From Bugulina stolonifera (lineage: Eukaryota > Bryozoa > Gymnolaemata > Cheilostomatida > Bugulidae), in assembly GCA_935421135.1 (NCBI GenBank), contig OW285192.1:13223501-13287500 (forward strand): 64,000 bases of DNA. The letters run 5' to 3'. The notes below the pieces were generated by a model. The model had not been told where the DNA came from, did no database searches, and was given only the letters and a program-made list of their open reading frames with translations. The position numbers were made by a program, and so were the translations under genes. Positions 59,884-64,000 of this stretch are shown piece after piece; positions within the stretch are counted from its first letter, which is position 1, and the number at the start of each line of letters is the position of its first letter.

Positions 59884-62800
59884 ATGGGTAAGGCAGCGCT
59901 AAATGCCCAGCCCGCTCCCAGTAACAGCCAACATCTAGACTGGAGGCTATTCTTCATAGCAGGTGTTTCTAGCAGTGCTGGAGCAACAGGTAGACATTAT
60001 ATACAATATAGATTATACTAGTGTGGTGAACTGGGTATACAATGCATACATGGACTTGCTGTAAATTAATGGTTGGTCATTCAAATTTGGGGTTGTGAAC
60101 TGTAACATAAGCATTAAAATCTATAATCATGTCTTCACTGCACATGATAATATTAGCAGTAATATCAGTTCACATGTTTATACACAGAAACAATGCTTGC
60201 TATCAAAACATTGTGAAGTACACTGCTTTTACCATCTTATTAGCTAAATTTCAGTGACATTTTACTTGACTGAACTGATGACAACAGCTTCCTTGGCTTT
60301 TCATCCAACCACTTTTTACCATCTCCCATTTATCTCTTACTACATGTAGTTCAGTTGACAGTTTAGTAGGTCTAGTGAATGTAGCTTGTAAAACATAAAG
60401 TGAATAACTAACATAACTCAATGAAAGTGTATAATACATTGAACGTGTATAATACATTGAAGTGGGTAATCCTATGGACGTGATAAAGATACGACTACAG
60501 CTGGACAACGAACTGACCCATAACAAATCCTCCCCTAAGAAGTACCAAGGGATGATCAAAGGACTGAGGACTTTAATTGCAGAAGAAGGTGTTTCAGCCA
60601 TATGGAAAGGGTAAGCTAGCTGTTGGTATTAATTAAGGGGTCATATAATTTCTACTCAAAAAATAATTTGTACTTCCGGACAGACAGGAAGAATATCTCA
60701 CCACACGTAGCCCAGAATTCATTTGGTTGAAATTCGGTCTCACTTAGTTGTGAAACTACGTAGGTGGTTTGATATCAGAGAATAAGAAGTATGAGAACAC
60801 TTGCAGCAAAACAAGTCATTTATTCTATTAAAATTTTATATTCCTCATTTCATATCGATACCATAACCAAATTCTTTCTTGTAGATGGAGTGCTGCTGTT
60901 ATGAGAGAGATGAGCTTCAGTGCGATAAGAATAGGAGGATATGAACCAATCAAACATAAGCTAGGGGGCACTGATAAAGCAAACACACCAATGACAACTA
61001 AGGTTGCTGCTGGTGCGATTTCAGGTAGCACAAAATATAATTATGAATATATACATGTAAGTGTTACCAAATTGTAATTTTGGTCCTACAAAACTATTAC
61101 ATAATTGTTATGTTTGGCAAGCCTATGGGCTTGCACTTGTAAGTTTACATACTACGTATATGTAAGAATCTCATTTTGCCGCTTGGTATCTTGTAGGCAT
61201 AGGAAACCGCCAAGGAAAATACTGGTACAATACAAACTGTATGAGTGACATCATATTTTGATCTGTTTATCAATTTGAACTGGATGATAATTCTAGGAGC
61301 CATAGGAGCTGTCTGTTCAAACCCAACCGATGTAGTAAAAGTAAGACTGCAAGCTCAGGTGTCGGGGCCACAGGCTATGCATTCTGGTTGCTTGTCTGCA
61401 TTCAAAGACATATACAGAAGAGGTGGAATTAGATCACTCTACACAGCCTGTGGACCTAACATCTGGAGAGCTATACATGCCACCGCCTCTCAGGTAAATG
61501 ATGCCTTTGGAGAATGATAGAGGTTAATTCATCAGATATGTTGGAATAAATGACAGCGATAGTTGTTATACTGCACAATATACAATGAACACAGACGGAA
61601 ACATTTAGAACATTGTGTCTTGGCAGAATGTACATGTACATGTACATGACAGCACTGCGTGCAAAAACATTTATTCATAAGAAATTTACTACATGGAATG
61701 ATAATAGGTCAAAGGACTACTTTGGTGTTTGTCAAGTTCACATGATAAACATGAGAGATTCAGCAGTTAGGTGGTGGTGACCAATTTGAGATCAGTTTTA
61801 AAATCTGAGTTAAAAAGCAGGGAATCTCCCATTGAAAAGGAGATACGTATGATAAGTATGATGTAAATCTAACAAAGAATGAAAGTTATGGCCATAAACA
61901 TATCCTACCTACATATTATATGTATGTGCTATGCACATGTCTATGGCCATAAACATATCCTACCTACATATATGTATGTGCTATGTACATGTCTATGGCC
62001 ATAAATATATCCTACCTACATATATGTATGTGCTATGTACATGTCTGTGGCCATAAACATATCCTACCTACGGATATGTATGTGCTATGCACATGTCTAT
62101 GGCCATAAACATATCCTACCTACATATATGTATGTGCTATGTACATGTCTATGGCCATAAGCATATCCTACCTACGTATATGTATGTGCTATGTACATGT
62201 CTATGGCCATAAACATATCCTACCTACGTTTATGTATGTGCTATGCACATGTCTATGGCCATAAGCATATCCTACCTACGTATATGTATGTGCTATGTAC
62301 ATGTCTATGGCCATAAACATATCCTACCTACGGATATGTATGTGCTATGCACATGTCTATGGCCATAAACATATCCTACCTACATATATGTATGTGCTAT
62401 GCACATGTCTATGGCCATAAACATATCCTACCTACGTATATGTATGTGCTATGTACATGTCTATGTCTAAGATTATATCTGTACTAACCTTGGCATAATG
62501 TATAATGACAGATGCCTGCATACGATCATTCCAAGAATACTCTACTCAAACGAGGTCTGATGGAGGAAGGGGTGTTGCTTCACTTCATCTGCTCTATTAT
62601 TGCTGGATTCGCCAATGCTGTTGCTACAGCCCCAGTAGACGTCATCAAAACAAGACTCATCAACCAATCTATGGGTTTGTCAAATAATTTAAGAAATAAT
62701 AATAAATACTATCGGGAGACAAAAAAACGAAGTACATTGTATATATTATAAGGGGACCTGTGGCGCATTTCCAAAAGAAGTTCAAAAACTGAAAGAATGT

Positions 62801-63720
62801 ACATCTGTGTCGATATTCACTCAATTATTCTGCATCTTGGGTGAAAAAGGTCATTCATTGCACGTACACGTGGTACAGTGGTCAAGCCTACAAACCTACA
62901 AATTAACACATCAAGAAACTTTCAATATATATGTTTGAGTACATGACTTGTGTATTACCATTCAGCGAAGTAAAATTGGCTAAATAGCTATTTTGGCTCA
63001 TGTGAATAAATAGTCATAGAATTTCAGCTATGTGGTATCTAGCCATAAGTTTCTAGAGCTCCTTCATGCATCATGTGGTTCTCCTCACCACATGTGGTAT
63101 TGGGTATAATTATAGGCCCTATCGGTGTATTCTATGCAGTATATTTATGGGCACAAACGAAGTGCTCTGGTATTTTAGCTTATTCCATATATATAATATA
63201 ATATAATTATAATCATAGTATAATATAATCATGAGCTTGTTTGATTATTGCATATGAGTAAGCGCATTCATTGCAAGTACTCTAAGAGATTGTATGTACT
63301 GTACTTCTTGTTATGCTTATAAGCAACAAATTTGTGTAACTGAATATACATGTATAATTGTAGTATAGAATTACTTGTGTCTTCAATTTCTGAACACATA
63401 CAAGGAACAGTTGAATCTGTTTTTGTGCTGCAGAAATTGTATTTAACACAGAATTAGAATCTGCTTGGTAGGTTGTCTTTATAATGGAGGGAGAGAATGC
63501 TACAGCATGAATACTTGAGCTCACATTGCTAATTGTTTTAGACAAATCACAGAAATATGGGTCATCGTTAGATGTCGTAATAAAGACTGTAAAATGTGAA
63601 GGACTGCGAGGACTGTACAAGGGCTTTATTCCTGTATGGATGAGAATCGCCCCTCATACTGTCGTGACATTTGCTGTTTTTGAACAGTTAAGAATTTTAG
63701 CTGGAATCCCACCTCTTTAG
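59884..63720 (+). CDS. Mitochondrial carrier (SLC25), UCP-like
   Basis: Predicted inner-membrane solute carrier. Exons 59884-59989, 60463-60610, 60885-61024, 61297-61493, 62512-62674 and 63542-63720 join in phase to give 310 aa, normal for SLC25. Three repeats each carry the signature Px(D/E)xx(K/R)x(R/K): PMDVIKIRLQ (from residue 39), PTDVVKVRLQ (141) and PVDVIKTRLI (238), ~100 residues apart as expected. GxxxLYKGF and the YDHSK segment after helix 4 resemble the UCP/oxoglutarate-carrier branch. The substrate cannot be told. The intron before exon 5 contains a 52-bp minisatellite ending ~45 bases from the acceptor. Confidence 0.93.
61885..62466. repeat. 52-bp minisatellite (~11 copies)
   Basis: Units of ~52 bases contain GGCCATAAACATATCCTACC and TATGTATGTGCTATGCACAT. 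Variation is mostly single bases. It lies in intron 4 of the carrier gene. Confidence 0.95.
62675..63541 (+). other. Last intron of the carrier gene
   Basis: 867-base intron bounded by GT and AG. No other feature is recognised. Confidence 0.7.
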
Positions 63721-63808
63721 AATTAAATACCTACATGTAAGTTTTAGTACAATTATAATTTTACCCAGTCATTACAAAATTATTTATTTTATAAAATTTA
63801 TTTTAGTC

Positions 63809-63814
63809 AATAAA
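63809..63814 (+). terminator. Carrier polyadenylation signal
   Basis: AATAAA lies ~90 bases after the stop at 63720 and ~20 bases before the start codon of the next gene. Confidence 0.55.
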
Positions 63815-63832
63815 TAAATACGAGATAGGAGA

Positions 63833-63867
63833 ATGAGTGAAGCAGAAGAAGTTACGCTACAAGTCAT
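63833..63867 (+). CDS. Possible first coding exon of the next gene
   Basis: ATG opens 11 codons (MSEAEEVTLQV) and runs into a strong donor, AT|GTAAGTG, in phase 2. The rest lies outside the window. The very short gap from the carrier's AATAAA suggests tight spacing. The product is not recognisable. Confidence 0.4.
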
Positions 63868-64000
63868 GTAAGTGTAAAGTATCAAGTATAAAAGCTAAAA
63901 AGTATAACAGGTATTAATTAATATATTCATAAATATGTAAAGGGGAAACAACTCCTTAAACACAAATTCAGTGAAAAATTGATTTATTTAACCGCTAATA

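Overview
This is eukaryotic, almost certainly invertebrate-animal, DNA. Genes are split by GT-AG introns of tens to about 2000 bases. The base composition is AT-rich and introns are packed with minisatellites, hairpins and SINEs. The gene set is metazoan: a CYFIP WAVE-complex subunit, a C-type lectin-like membrane protein, a tandem-domain receptor-type tyrosine phosphatase, a large C2H2 zinc-finger protein, NUDCD2 and an SLC25 carrier. A sponge or another early-branching marine invertebrate would fit, but the window alone does not prove the species. All gene models were spliced by eye from frame, homology recall and splice phase.

Layout: 1-10895 (+) is the last ~921 codons of CYFIP, with its 5' part outside the window. 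11909-15858 (+) is a C-type lectin-like type I membrane protein. 16306-27502 (-) converges on it and encodes a membrane-anchored protein with two tyrosine-phosphatase domains, both of which appear catalytically dead. 27507-32374 is AT-rich and bounded by TTAA-flanked terminal inverted repeats. 30820-33742 (-) holds four phase-compatible small exons of an unrecognised gene. 34304-34989 is a solo LTR related to a second one at 21337-22144. 35672-44222 (-) is a ten-exon zinc-finger gene of ~1686 aa. 44250-51330 is gene-poor AT-rich DNA. 51331-53754 (+) is NUDCD2. 55399-55934 (-) is a broken partial copy of the gene at 57337-58783 (-), which encodes a small secreted peptidase-M15-like protein. 59884-63720 (+) is a UCP-like mitochondrial carrier, and a further (+) gene probably starts at 63833.

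The genes are ordinary neighbours rather than a pathway. The most notable observations are: (i) a receptor-like tyrosine phosphatase with both active sites destroyed; (ii) tandem arrays whose repeat unit contains a splice site, and usually the adjoining exon bases, seen at four separate intron ends (three donors, one acceptor); (iii) a secreted M15-type (DD-peptidase/hedgehog-fold) protein next to a pseudogene copy whose 31-base deletion removes two metal ligands; (iv) a candidate 21-base in-frame microexon in CYFIP; (v) solo LTRs with clean 4-bp target duplications and three tRNA-derived SINE families.
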